From an uncultured Saprospiraceae bacterium (GTDB lineage: Bacteria; Bacteroidota; Bacteroidia; Chitinophagales; Saprospiraceae), in NCBI GenBank assembly GCA_943788055.1, contig CALSOU010000011.1, positions 16,691 to 80,690 on the forward strand: 64,000 bases of DNA. Reading direction: 5' to 3'. Under the pieces are notes generated by a model that saw only the letters and a list, made by a program, of their open reading frames with translations, did no database searches and was not told the origin of the DNA. The translations under genes were made by a program, and so were the position numbers. Positions 18,336 to 27,175 of this stretch are shown piece after piece (within the stretch, counting starts at the first letter, position 1; each line of letters begins with the position of its first letter).

Positions 18336-19443
18336 TTACGAAAATATCGGACTATAATCTAGGTTGAATGCTTCAGAAACAGATTCGTATACAATGTCTC
18401 CACGAACAATATTTAATCCTTTCCTCAAAGCGTCATTTTCGTCGCATGCAACTTGCCATCCTTTATCAGCTAATTCTAGAGCATATGGAAGGGTTGCATT
18501 TGTAAGCGCAATCGTTGATGTGTAAGGTACAGCTCCAGGCATATTCGCCACACAATAGTGTACGATGTCGTCAATTACATAGATTGGATTTTCGTGTGTC
18601 GTTGGTTTGCAAGTCTCGATACATCCACCTTGATCAACCGCAACATCAACTAAGACCGATCCCGGACGCATTTTCTTAAGCATTTTCTTCGTAATCAAAT
18701 TTGGAGCTTTTGCACCAGGTATTAAAACGGCACCAATAATAAGGTCATGGTCTTTGATCATCTCCGCGATATTGTAACTATTTGAGTACTGAGTCATTAC
18801 ATTGGCAGGCATTACTTCATCAAGATAACGCAAGCGATCTAAGTTAATATCTAGAATGGTTACTTGTGCACCCATGCCAGCAGCCATTTTTGCAGCTTGA
18901 GTACCTACAACACCTCCACCTAGAATCATAACTTTTGCAGGAGGTACACCTGGAACACCACCTAGAAGAATGCCTCGGCCCTTCATAGGTTTCTCAAGGT
19001 ACTTTGCTCCTTGTTGGACAGGACATTCGTCCGGCTACCTCTGACATGGGCGTCAGAAGAGGTAAAGAACGATCATCTAGTTCAACAGTTTCGTATGCCA
19101 AACAAATAGCTCCGCTGTTTATCATAGCCTCAGTAAGTGGGCGATGGCTAGCAAAGTGAAAGTAAGTGAAAACTAGTTGGTCCTGTTGAATTAATTTGTA
19201 TTCAGCTTTTATTGGTTCTTTTACTTTTATAATCATCTCAGCTATCTTGTAGATATCTTCGATTGTCGGGAGAATCTTGGCTCCAGCTTTAACAAAGTCG
19301 TTATCACTGTATCCACTTCCTTCTCCAGCTGTTTTTTGAACATACACTTCATGTCCACGTTTTGTCATTTCAAAGGCCCCTGCAGGAGTTAAGGCAACGC
19401 GGTTTTCAGAGGGTTTGATTTCTTTTGGTACACCTATGATCAT
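18336..19443 (-). pseudogene. ald: Alanine dehydrogenase with one frameshift
   Basis: Two ORFs together give a complete alanine dehydrogenase (NAD+-dependent L-alanine to pyruvate and ammonia). The first piece starts at the ATG at 19443 (MIIGVPKEIKPSENRVAL, pyruvate/substrate-binding Arg and Lys region) and runs to LLTPMSEVAGRMS, then goes out of frame and stops. The second resumes with VQQGAKYLEKPMKGRG and carries the Rossmann motif VMILGGGVVGTQAA. The sequence ATGTCCTGTCCAACAAGG needs one base removed to restore MSVQQG. The full span is 1108 nt, one base more than 368 codons plus a stop, the normal family length. It is either a recent pseudogene or a one-base error; no other lesion is seen. 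Confidence 0.85.
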
Positions 19444-20139
19444 AAGGCAAATCTTAAATTTGGTTAGGTAAATTGTATTTCTGCATTCTTCCAAAAAAGC
19501 TGCAAACATGGCGTAGTAAACAATAAGCCCTCCTGTAAGATTAACCTCTCTAGAAAGGCCAGCCTAGGCAAAAACTCAATGTTGACTCGGCAAACTAGAG
19601 CGTATCTTCGTAAGACTCGTTTTCCGCCACCCAAAAATACGGTTTCAGATAGAATACAATCAAAGAAACCACAATTTAATTTGGCGTATTTTAGATAGAA
19701 GACTATTGGGAGATTTGAGGCGCAGGCAAAAAAAAGCCCGCGAAAGACGAAAGACACGGGCATTACTCAATTTAATAACCAAAACTCATATTAAGTAAGA
19801 GCAAAATCTATGCCAAATATTAAATTAATAATTAATATGTTTTAATTGACTGTAGTAGTAATGCCTCTTGATTCAATCTGATCAAGGCTTTTTATTGGTA
19901 ATAATCATTCTTATGGTTCATATTACGCTATAAATTTTCACTTCTTTTCTGACTCTAACGCATATAATAATTGGTGAGTAAAGACTGGAATAGAGATAGA
20001 ATTATAACAAGATAATTATAAAGGAAAAGTAACGTAAGAAGAACTAAATATACTTTGTAGCTTTGTGCTATAACTTCCCGAAAATAAATGTTTATACTAA
20101 GTCGCTTTTCGTGCTTGGTCCAACGCAAAACTTTGAAAT
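19444..20139. other. Long non-coding region upstream of ald and the RluA-type gene
   Basis: About 700 bp without a convincing protein gene. The first ~290 bp next to ald are less AT-rich than the flanks and rich in complementary segments (for example AAAATACG...CGTATTTT enclosing GGTTTC...GAAACC on the minus strand), which suggests structured RNA or a leader. A minus-strand terminator follows at 19728-19761. From there to 20139 the DNA is very AT-rich. TAGCTTTG at 20058-20065 could be the -7 element for the gene at 20140, though no TTTG is seen at the right distance. The 99-residue ORF at 19464-19763 lacks protein-like composition. Confidence 0.45.
19728..19761 (-). terminator. Minus-strand terminator-like hairpin in the ald upstream region
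   Basis: GCCCG ... CGGGC arms enclose a loop with a TCTTTCG-TCTTTCG repeat, and on the minus strand eight T residues follow directly. It lies about 285 nt upstream of the ald start and could end a small RNA or act as an attenuator in the ald leader. Confidence 0.55.
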
Positions 20140-20817
20140 ATGAAAGTTCTATTTGAAGATAATCACTTGATCGCAGTCTATAAACCTAATGGTGTACTAT
20201 CTCAAGGTGACAGTACTGGCGATAAAAGTATGATAGATGAAGTAAAGGCTTATATCAAGAAGAAGTATAATAAGCCTGGTGATGTTTTCTTGGGTTCTAT
20301 ACATCGTATCGATAGAGTTACAAGTGGAATTTTGATTTTCGCAAGAACATCTAAAGCATTGACACGCATGAATCAAATGTTGAAAGACAGAAAGATCTCA
20401 AAGACCTATTTAGCGATCTTGGACGAACGGCCAGATAATCCATCGGGAAAATTAGTTAACTATTTGCGCAAGAATCAAAAAGCAAATTATGTAATTGTAG
20501 TTGATAAAGACAAAGAAGGAGCTAAAAAGGCAATTTTGAATTATGAGATGATTGCTGAATTGGAGAGTAAGTGCCTAGTTTCTGTTAACCTAGAAACTGG
20601 TCGTCCACATCAAATTCGAACTCAATTTGGTTATATAGGTTGTTCTGTAACTGGCGATACAAAGTATAGAGGGTCAAAAAGAAGTGAGTTGAAAGGTGGT
20701 ATTTATCTCCATTCTTATGAATTGCAGTTCCTACATCCTGTAGGTAAAGCACCGATTCGTATAACTGTGAAGCCTGACGCAGTAGGATACTGGAAGACGT
20801 TCAAAGACTTTATCTAG
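20140..20817 (+). CDS. RluA/RluD-family pseudouridine synthase
   Basis: 225 residues. The family catalytic motif HRIDRVTSGILIFAR (catalytic Asp near residue 57) is intact, followed by KTYLAI, and GRPHQIRTQF with LHSYELQFLHP near the C-terminus. These are the RluA-family motifs II and III. There is no N-terminal S4 RNA-binding domain, so it is closer to RluA/TruC-sized enzymes than to RluD. It isomerises uridines in rRNA or tRNA. Its end overlaps the last codons of a decayed hipA gene on the other strand. Confidence 0.85.
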   Translation: MKVLFEDNHLIAVYKPNGVLSQGDSTGDKSMIDEVKAYIKKKYNKPGDVFLGSIHRIDRVTSGILIFARTSKALTRMNQMLKDRKISKTYLAILDERPDNPSGKLVNYLRKNQKANYVIVVDKDKEGAKKAILNYEMIAELESKCLVSVNLETGRPHQIRTQFGYIGCSVTGDTKYRGSKRSELKGGIYLHSYELQFLHPVGKAPIRITVKPDAVGYWKTFKDFI

Positions 20818-21295
20818 ATAAGGGTCGCAAGTACTGTAGTATGTAGTCTGATAGCTTACGGGCTAGCTTGGCTTTGACTGCGAACGTTTCCCAATGCTTT
20901 ACTACTTCATAGATTTATTGGATGATGATTTTTGTTTTTTTGATGTTGTTTTCTTTAGTAATTTTCAGGAAATATTCTTCATTTATACCAATATGTTTAC
21001 CATTGATACTGAGGGTTTGTTGATTTACTCAAACGTTTTGTGGGTCATAAGAAAACCAAATGTCATAAGCTGGTGCAAGTTCCCATTTTTGGTCTTTAAC
21101 AAGTCTGACTGAAAAGTTTTTCGTGTGATCGTCGCAATTAGTGGCAAGAACATTGAATACCATTCTTCTAAACATTTGCTCTGCATCTGAGTAGGGGAGA
21201 CGAAGCATTCGCATTGTTTGAAATACTTGTTCGTAGCTATAGCTAAATAGATGATAGTTGTCTTCTCTTGTTGGAATACTGCCGTCGGTGTCCAT
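20810..21295 (-). pseudogene. hipA: C-terminal remnant of a HipA-type toxin kinase gene
   Basis: One minus-strand frame encodes the C-terminal third of HipA: EQMFRRMVFNVLATNCDDHTKNF (HipA kinase signature with the catalytic-loop N..DDH..N), LAPAYDIWFSYDP, then after an in-frame TGA at 21029-21031 VNQQTLSINGKHIGIN and EYFLKITKENNIKKTK, then after a TAA at 20915-20917 YEVVKHWETFAVKAK. The N-terminal two thirds and any hipB partner are gone. The 3' end overlaps the pseudouridine synthase by 8 nt. HipA phosphorylates glutamyl-tRNA synthetase in the best-known case; this copy cannot be functional. Confidence 0.85.
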
Positions 21296-21359
21296 CCAAT
21301 GTTTTTACTCTTGTGTCCAAATAGTACTTTTATTTAGTGAATAAAAAGAACTAAACATG

Positions 21360-21390
21360 TTTGGCAAAAGAAGAATTACTTGTACTTTTG
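21360..21390 (+). promoter_or_regulatory. Strong Bacteroidota promoter of the SRP RNA gene
   Basis: TTTG (21360-21363), 19 nt, then TACTTTTG (21383-21390) match the TTTG-N19-TAnnTTTG consensus exactly. The predicted start about 6-8 nt downstream coincides with the base of the SRP RNA stem. Confidence 0.8.
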
Positions 21391-21396
21391 GGGCGT

Positions 21397-21490
21397 GAGG
21401 GGCCTGCGGGCAGCTCCTTCTGAATCCCCCCAGGGCAGAAATGCAGCAAGGGTAGGAGGTTGAGCGCTCGGCAGGTTTCCTCATTTTTTC
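21397..21490 (+). ncRNA. ffs: Signal recognition particle RNA, small bacterial (4.5S) type
   Basis: The segment contains the conserved SRP domain IV core CAGGGCAGAAATGCAGCA, with the symmetric and asymmetric internal loops that bind Ffh, then GGGTAGGAGG. The outer arms GAGGGGCCTGC and GCAGGTTTCCTC pair to close the rod, and ATTTTTT follows as the terminator. About 95 nt is normal for small bacterial SRP RNA without the Alu domain. The RNA partners with Ffh to target membrane proteins to the translocon. A perfect promoter lies directly upstream. The ORF-track entry on the opposite strand is a shadow of this gene. Confidence 0.92.
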
Positions 21491-21515
21491 TTTCTCTTTC
21501 TTATAAATTTTAATC

Positions 21516-22172
21516 ATGAAATTTTTCGTTGATACAGCTAATTTGAGTCAAATTCAAGAAGCTCATGACCTTGGGATTCTAGATGGTGTTACAACCAATC
21601 CATCATTAATGGCTAAAGAAGGAATCACAGGTGAGCAAGCAGTCTTAGATCATTACGCAAAGATTTGTGATATTGTTGATGGAGACGTAAGTGCTGAAGT
21701 GATTTCAACAGATTTTGAGGGAATGATTAAAGAGGGAGAGATATTGAGTGAAATTGCTCCGAATATTGTAGTTAAGGTTCCTATGATCCAGGAAGGAATC
21801 AAAGCAATAAGCTATTTTACTAGAAAAGGAATTAGAACGAACTGTACTTTAGTTTTTTCTGCAGGCCAGGCAATACTTGCAGCAAAAGCCGGAGCAACAT
21901 ATGTGTCTCCTTTCATCGGTAGAATTGACGATATATCTTGGGATGGTATGCAATTGATCAAAGACATAGCTGAAATATACGCTGTCCAATTGTTTGATAC
22001 AGAAATTCTGGCCGCTTCAGTAAGAAATCCACTACATATTGTAGATTCAGCTAAGAATGGAGCTGATGTTGTCACTTGTCCACTCAACGCAATTCTGGGG
22101 TTATTGAATCATCCATTAACGGATATTGGACTCGCCAAATTTTTAGCAGATCACAAAAAGGCGAACGGGTAA
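21516..22172 (+). CDS. Fructose-6-phosphate aldolase/transaldolase family protein
   Basis: 218 residues of the short transaldolase/fructose-6-phosphate aldolase (TalC/MipB) family: MKFFVDTANLSQIQEA, GVTTNPSLMAKEG, the Schiff-base lysine in VVKVPM (~86), and RTNCTLVFSAGQAILAAKAGATYVSPFIGR. The enzyme handles sugar phosphates of the pentose phosphate branch; members split between transaldolase and F6P aldolase activity and the sequence alone does not decide. It begins about 25 nt after the SRP RNA terminator, with no other promoter evident, so read-through from ffs is possible. Confidence 0.88.
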   Translation: MKFFVDTANLSQIQEAHDLGILDGVTTNPSLMAKEGITGEQAVLDHYAKICDIVDGDVSAEVISTDFEGMIKEGEILSEIAPNIVVKVPMIQEGIKAISYFTRKGIRTNCTLVFSAGQAILAAKAGATYVSPFIGRIDDISWDGMQLIKDIAEIYAVQLFDTEILAASVRNPLHIVDSAKNGADVVTCPLNAILGLLNHPLTDIGLAKFLADHKKANG

Positions 22173-22302
22173 GCTGTGTTTTAGCTTTCAGACCTTGTTA
22201 GTGAATCTATCCTGACAAATAGAACAATCTAGTTCTTTCAATTACATGAATATGTACTTTCTATTGCTTTGAGTTGCTAGTCTTAAATACACAAGCTGAT
22301 GT

Positions 22303-23157
22303 CTAAATCATTGAGTGTGTTAGCTCCTGTAGAACACTTCTTATCAAGCGATCAACACTCTCTCCTGGCATTTGGCTAAAGATACCAGTTACTCGATTGG
22401 CAAGTATTACATTACATGAGACGGCGTTGTGACCTAATTTCTTTGCTAGCATGTAAAGGGCAGCAGTTTCCATTTCCATGTTAGTTACATCAATTTTACC
22501 AACTGATAAACTTGACAAATTGGAAATAAACTTATCGTGATCAACACGATATCGAATGCTTCTTCCCTGAGGTGCGTAAAATCCACCAGCTGTAATTCCA
22601 ACTCCCTTGATCATCCTTCGGCCGATCGTCTCAACTAGTTGCTGACTTGCCTCACCCGTATAGAGTGGAAGCGGACTATCATGTATTCCCAATTTTTTTG
22701 ATTCATCAGCTTCACCATAGTAAGAGCCAAGACCGTCCATTCCAATAGCGTGTGTATTAACGACAAAGCTCTCTATATCAATGCCTTCTCTAAGTCCTCC
22801 GCTCGTTCCAATACGAATGAAGTTTAAGCTCTTAAGTTCATCTTTTTCGGTTCTAGTTTCAAGGTCGATATTAACCAAAGCATCAAGTTCATTAAGAACA
22901 ATATCGATATTGTCAGAGCCAATACCCGTTGAGATCACGCTTATGCGCATCCCATTCAGTGTGCCAGTATGCGTTTTGAATTCTCGTTTTTTACGCTTGA
23001 TGTCGACCGTGTCGAAGTATTGGCTAACCTTTTTTACTCGTTGAGGATCTCCCACAGTTATGATAGTATCAGCAATTTCATTGGGCAGTAGGTTAAGGTG
23101 ATATACAGCTCCTCTATCATTCAGAATGAGTTCAGACTCTTTAAATACTCGTTTCAA
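22303..23157 (-). CDS. Nucleoside (uridine-type) phosphorylase
   Basis: 284-residue PNP/UDP-family phosphorylase. The phosphate-binding TVGDPQRV (~35) and GIGSDNIDIVLNEL (~78), a conserved RIGTSGGLREGI, and the nucleoside-binding VTNMEMETAALYMLAKKLG near residue 225 are present. These enzymes release bases from ribonucleosides using phosphate. Uridine is the best guess, as the N-terminal half resembles UdP more than DeoD. It would salvage nucleosides, which fits the putative nucleic-acid uptake locus elsewhere in the window, though it is not adjacent. Confidence 0.82.
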   Translation of the reverse strand: MKRVFKESELILNDRGAVYHLNLLPNEIADTIITVGDPQRVKKVSQYFDTVDIKRKKREFKTHTGTLNGMRISVISTGIGSDNIDIVLNELDALVNIDLETRTEKDELKSLNFIRIGTSGGLREGIDIESFVVNTHAIGMDGLGSYYGEADESKKLGIHDSPLPLYTGEASQQLVETIGRRMIKGVGITAGGFYAPQGRSIRYRVDHDKFISNLSSLSVGKIDVTNMEMETAALYMLAKKLGHNAVSCNVILANRVTGIFSQMPGESVDRLIRSVLQELTHSMI

Positions 23158-23268
23158 TTGATTCAGTTTTATACACTAAATTAGGCATTTAATATCTGAA
23201 AATTGAGAAGACTCGAACAATCATTGTCAAATTGAGCTTAGTTGTTTAAAGTCATCTCAATATCTGCC

Positions 23269-24146
23269 ATGGTCGTTAAAATCTTTAATGTAATTAGGAA
23301 AAGCGTACGGATTTTTATTGGCAAAGACGCATTTCTGAAGTCCGCTGCTATACCATAGTATACTTTATTTTCCCTACCTGCCTTACTACTCTTAGTATTA
23401 AATATTGCGGGTTTTTTTTACAAAGAAAGTGAAGTTAAGACGGCGATAATGACGCAACTCTCAGATTTACTTGGAGAAAGCTCGTCACAAGCCATGTTAA
23501 GTACTATTGACCAACTACAGATTTTTGAACCCAAATTTTGGGCTTCAGTGATCAGCATTTGTACTATTATATTTACGGCATCTACGGTCTTTGCAACTTT
23601 ACAGTCAGTTTTAAATGACATGTTTTCCGTCAAAGCAAAATCTGATCAGAATACAATTTCACAATATATCAGATCCAGATTATTTTCACTACGAGTTATT
23701 GCTGGTTTCGTTTTTCTGTTATTGATATCGCTTGTTCTATACTCAGTCCTACAGATGGTTGGCAACCTTTTAGATGATTATCTAGGTGTCTTATCGAGCC
23801 TAATGCTGAAGTTTGGTGCTATTATAATCCCTATAATTATTAACACCTTACTATTTGCATTGATATTTGTGCTTTAACAGACGTGCTATTGAAATGGAGA
23901 AATACTTGGTTTGCGTTAGTAGTTACTGCTATTTTGTTAGGTTTAGTGACAGTAGGAATTTTGTTTTATGTTGGTACAACTGACATTGGAGGAATCTACG
24001 GAGCCGCAGGTAGCATCTTGGTTGTGATGGTGTGGGTTTTCTACGCAACATTGATCGTCCTGTTTGGTGCGTCTCTGACAAAAGCAATAATTGAGGAAAA
24101 TGATGAATTATTTGAGCCATCAAGATTTGCTTCACAAATAGACTAG
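23269..24146 (+). pseudogene. Broken YihY/BrkB-family membrane protein gene
   Basis: The track shows two pieces (142 and 87 residues), but one gene can be traced from the ATG at 23269 (MVVKIFNVIRKSVRIFIGKDAF). An in-frame TAG at 23356-23358 replaces the residue after AAIP in what should read AAIAYYTLFSLPALL; the frame then runs through several membrane helices to IFVL, where a one-base loss near 23875 shifts it. The C-terminus continues as LLKWRNTWFALVVTAILLG and GAAGSILVVMVWVFYATLIVLFGASLT, the family's signature end. YihY proteins are inner-membrane proteins with about six helices and unsettled function. Two independent lesions indicate true decay. Confidence 0.85.
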
Positions 24147-24246
24147 AGATTTAGTATAACATTTTGAACCTAGTATTGAGTATTCCGTTTCTAATCTTAA
24201 ATATTCAACAAGAGATTTTTGGCGTTAGCCTGTAAAATATCAAAAT

Positions 24247-24609
24247 ATGTCACAAAAAAAGATTTACCACCTTTCTACATGCAATACTTGCCAGCGAATC
24301 ATTAATGAACTTGGTGGGGAAGAGTTTGAATTGCAAGATATTAAGAAGCAACCTATCGAGGAAGAAACACTTGACCATTTAGCTCAAGAACATGGTAGCT
24401 ATGAGGCTCTATTTAACAAGAGGGCTATGAAATACAGGTCGCTTGGTCTAAATAAGGTAGAACATACTGAACAAGAGTGGAAAAAGCTAATACTCGAAGA
24501 ATATACATTTTTGAAAAGACCAGTAGTTTTTATCGGAGATAAATCCTTCATGGGAAATAGTAAAGCTACCGTTTCAGCCGCTAAAGAGGCCCTAGGCAAA
24601 AGTCATTAG
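24247..24609 (+). CDS. ArsC/Spx-family thioredoxin-fold protein
   Basis: 120 residues of the ArsC-like family: IYHLSTCNTCQRIINEL carries a CxxC at residues ~12-15, and KRPVVFIGDKSFMG near 95 is the cis-Pro region. True ArsC uses a single active-site Cys; the CNTC arrangement and Bacteroidota context point to the YffB/Spx-like subgroup of unknown substrate rather than proven arsenate reductase. No ars genes are nearby. Confidence 0.75.
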   Translation: MSQKKIYHLSTCNTCQRIINELGGEEFELQDIKKQPIEEETLDHLAQEHGSYEALFNKRAMKYRSLGLNKVEHTEQEWKKLILEEYTFLKRPVVFIGDKSFMGNSKATVSAAKEALGKSH

Positions 24610-24648
24610 AGGTAGATTGGCCAGGATTTAGGAGTTGGTAAGCAGAAA

Positions 24649-25149
24649 TCATAAACACTGAAGGTTGATTGCTTCTGTCAGAATTCTATTACTTTCATTA
24701 CCCGCACGATCTCTCATATAAACCTCAAGAACCATTTCGTTAGATGGTTGCTCAGGATTTGGTTCGCAAGGTACCGTTCCGTCTTCGTAGATACAACATG
24801 TTGTGAATATGAGGATTTCGCCTGTACCTTGAATTCCGTTTGATGCTCCCTTCGGTGGAACGTACGGAGCAAAAAACCTATCTAAAATCGTTCCGTTCCT
24901 TGTATCTGTTACAATAACATCGAAAGCTGACTCTATTTTATCTTCTGGAGCAATTCCTATATCTCCGTCCCCGTCCGTGAAGCCGAAGAAAATTCGGATT
25001 GAATCTTCATTTGCACTTCCTTGAGTCATGGTTGATCTACTTAAACCACTGTAAGTGAGCACTGGTTCATCAGGAAAATCTGGGGCATTGATACAGGATT
25101 CCATTGCGAAGATCATTGTCAGCATAGAAGCAAAAAGTAGATTTCTCAT
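24649..25149 (-). CDS. Hypothetical lipoprotein
   Basis: About 166 residues from the ATG at 25149 (MRNLLFASMLTMIFAMESC), chosen because it puts the lipobox AMESC at a normal distance; the track start adds an 11-residue extension. The mature part has FGFTDGDGDIGIAPED, an acidic DGDGD loop that may bind calcium, and a CC pair (FTTCCIYED). I do not recognise a family with certainty; similar short Bacteroidota lipoproteins exist. It is divergent from the LuxE-like gene. Confidence 0.65.
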   Translation of the reverse strand: MRNLLFASMLTMIFAMESCINAPDFPDEPVLTYSGLSRSTMTQGSANEDSIRIFFGFTDGDGDIGIAPEDKIESAFDVIVTDTRNGTILDRFFAPYVPPKGASNGIQGTGEILIFTTCCIYEDGTVPCEPNPEQPSNEMVLEVYMRDRAGNESNRILTEAINLQCL

Positions 25150-25214
25150 TTTACAAATATGATCCTTATATAATTGATACATAAAGAAAACGCAATTTAT
25201 TTAGTTTTGTTACG

Positions 25215-26216
25215 ATGAACGAGAGGGATGATTTAAGAAAAGAAATAGCAGGTCTTGATAGGACTGATTTTGACAGTGTAGCTTTAAAGGTCTATAGATA
25301 CCAATATGCAACAAATCCGCTCTACAAGAAATTTGTTGAGTTGTTGAAAAAGTCGGAGGACTTTCGTCCAAAAGGTGTTTCGGAAATTCCTTTTCTCCCG
25401 ATTTCATTTTTTAAAACACATCAGATTCAGAGTGGGGTTTGGAAGGAGCAAAGTGCTTACAAAAGTAGTGCGACAACTGGAATGACAAGAAGTACCCACT
25501 TCGTTAGAGATGATGAATGGTATTTGAGTCTAGCTCAAAAATCGTATGAGCAAGTATATGGACCTCTTAGTAATCAAGTTTTTTTTGCACTCTTACCGGG
25601 ATATATTGAGAGAGGAGACTCTTCTTTAGTTGCTATGGCGGCTCGTTTCATAAAAGAAACAAGCAATCCCCTGAGCGGTTTTTATCTGCATGATTTCGAA
25701 GCGCTACTTGAAGGTATTAAGAAGGCTAGAGAATCACAGAAGCAAATTGTTTTGCTTGGAGTTTCGTATGCGCTATATCAATTGGCAGGTCAAGATCTAG
25801 ATTTCAGTGACTTAGTAATTATGGAGACTGGGGGGATGAAAGGTATCGGACCGGAAATGCCAAAGCTTGCATTTCACGATTATCTCAGGAAGGGCATGAA
25901 TTTGAATTCTGTGCATAGTGAGTACGGAATGACTGAATTGTTATCTCAGGCATATTCGGTTGGAAATGGCATTTTTAATCCTAGCGGTCTTATGGATATT
26001 TACATTTCAGAATTAACTGATCCGCTTAGTTGGATGCAAGATGAAAGGGGAGGGGTAGTAAATGTGATAGATCTTGCCAATTTTGATACTTGTTCTTTTA
26101 TTCAGACTGAAGATATGGGTATCCGTTACGATGATGGAAGTTTTCAGCTTCTGGGTAGAGTAGATGCAGCGGAAATCAGGGGTTGTAATTTATTAGCTTC
26201 AGATATAGCTCTTTGA
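25215..26216 (+). CDS. LuxE/PaaK-like acyl-protein synthetase
   Basis: 333 residues. IPFLPISFFKTHQIQSG (~49-65) and YKSSATTGMTRSTH (~76-90) are the LuxE-type nucleotide-binding signature (SSGTTG equivalent), and NSVHSEYGMTELLSQAY near 235 is the adenylate-forming motif. LuxE proteins activate a fatty acid as acyl-AMP and transfer it to a Cys on a partner; no luxC, luxD or carrier gene is present here, so the acyl substrate is open. The family is common in Bacteroidota outside bioluminescence, often near cell-envelope genes. Confidence 0.8.
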   Translation: MNERDDLRKEIAGLDRTDFDSVALKVYRYQYATNPLYKKFVELLKKSEDFRPKGVSEIPFLPISFFKTHQIQSGVWKEQSAYKSSATTGMTRSTHFVRDDEWYLSLAQKSYEQVYGPLSNQVFFALLPGYIERGDSSLVAMAARFIKETSNPLSGFYLHDFEALLEGIKKARESQKQIVLLGVSYALYQLAGQDLDFSDLVIMETGGMKGIGPEMPKLAFHDYLRKGMNLNSVHSEYGMTELLSQAYSVGNGIFNPSGLMDIYISELTDPLSWMQDERGGVVNVIDLANFDTCSFIQTEDMGIRYDDGSFQLLGRVDAAEIRGCNLLASDIAL

Positions 26217-26315
26217 TAGGTATTTCTTAATAAATGATTAAATCAGCAATTCGTGCCGTCTTTATCATTGTTAGTTATTCCAAAATGCTTAAACAGCTTC
26301 AAACAGTCATTAATT

Positions 26316-27175
26316 ATGGACAAGCTCATGGGAATCTTCAGTGATAGCATACAGATATTAATTGGGATTATACTTGCTAGTATAGGTCTTAAGGCTTTTC
26401 TCCTTCCAAATGGTTTTTTGGATGGGGGAGCAACAGGAATAGCGATTCTGCTTAGCGAAGTGTACGATGTTAATATTTCGATCTTGCTTATTCTTGTAAG
26501 TATCCCATTTTTAGTTTTAGCATGGTATACTCTCAAGAGGAAAATATTTGTAAAATCTGTCTTATCTATTGCAGCTCTTGCTGTTATGATTCACTATGAG
26601 AATTTTAGTTCGATAACAGATGATAAGCTGCTTATTGCAATTTTTGGAGGTTTATTCTAGGTGCAGGCATAGGATTAGCAATCAAGAATGGCGCCGTTCT
26701 TGATGGCTCAGAAATTCTGGGAATATTTGTACATGAACGTTTTGGTATCAGTATCGGAAAGGTTATTCTATTCTTCAATATTATTGTTTTTGCTATCATG
26801 GCCTTGGTTGTTTCAGTGTAAGTAGCTATGTATTCGATTTTAACTTTTCTGATAACAGCGAGAGTAATTGATTTGATAATCGAAGGATTTGAGGATTATG
26901 TGGGTTTAATGATTGTTTCTGCCAAGGCGAGCGACATTGAGTCTGCTCTCGTAAATAAAGTTGGCGTTGGTATTACTACTTATAAAGGCACACAGGGACA
27001 TGGAAATAGAGGTGAACAAAATCATGATCGCATCATACACACTGTTATCAATAGAATTGATATAAGAAGGACATATCAAATGATCGATAAGCATGATTCA
27101 AATGCCTTTGTGATCTAACTTGATGTAAATGGCATCAAAAATGGAAAACTCAAGAAGTACCTAAGTAAGTCATAA
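26316..27175 (+). pseudogene. Broken YitT-family membrane protein gene
   Basis: Starts at the ATG at 26316 (MDKLMGIFSDSIQILIG). Membrane helices with GLKAFLLPNGFLDGGATGIAILLSE match the YitT/DUF161 family. A one-base loss near 26657 shifts the frame into GAGIGLAIKNGAVLDGSEILG; a TAA at 26819-26821 lies before MYSILTFLITARVIDLIIEGFED; and the C-terminal DUF2179 domain (VGVGITTYKGTQGHG) ends early at a TAA at 27116-27118, after which the frame still reads LDVNGIKNGKLKKYLSKS to 27173. Both stops are at positions where related proteins usually have Glu, so a single G-to-T change explains each. Three lesions make loss of function certain. Confidence 0.88.

Noticed and set aside
19464-19763. 99-residue ORF upstream of ald
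   Set aside because: Composition is not protein-like, it overlaps the terminator hairpin and the ald start, and better explained as leader or non-coding RNA.
20868-20900. tmRNA-like words (GGCTTTGACTGCG) after the pseudouridine synthase
   Set aside because: No tRNA-like ends, tag frame or CCA end follow; the bases belong to the hipA remnant on the other strand.
21305-21517. 70-residue minus-strand ORF
   Set aside because: It is the reverse complement of the SRP RNA gene and has no protein-like features.
24247-24609. Arsenic resistance gene arsC
   Set aside because: Only the fold is supported; no ars genes are near and the CxxC active site fits the YffB/Spx-like subgroup as well.
25215-26216. 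Bioluminescence (lux) system
   Set aside because: Only a LuxE-like synthetase is present, with no luxA, B, C or D; the family is broader than bioluminescence.
2491-27175. Reassigned stop codons as the cause of repeated in-frame stops
   Set aside because: TAA, TAG and TGA all occur as interruptions and also all end intact genes normally. Frameshifts accompany the stops, so decay explains the pattern.
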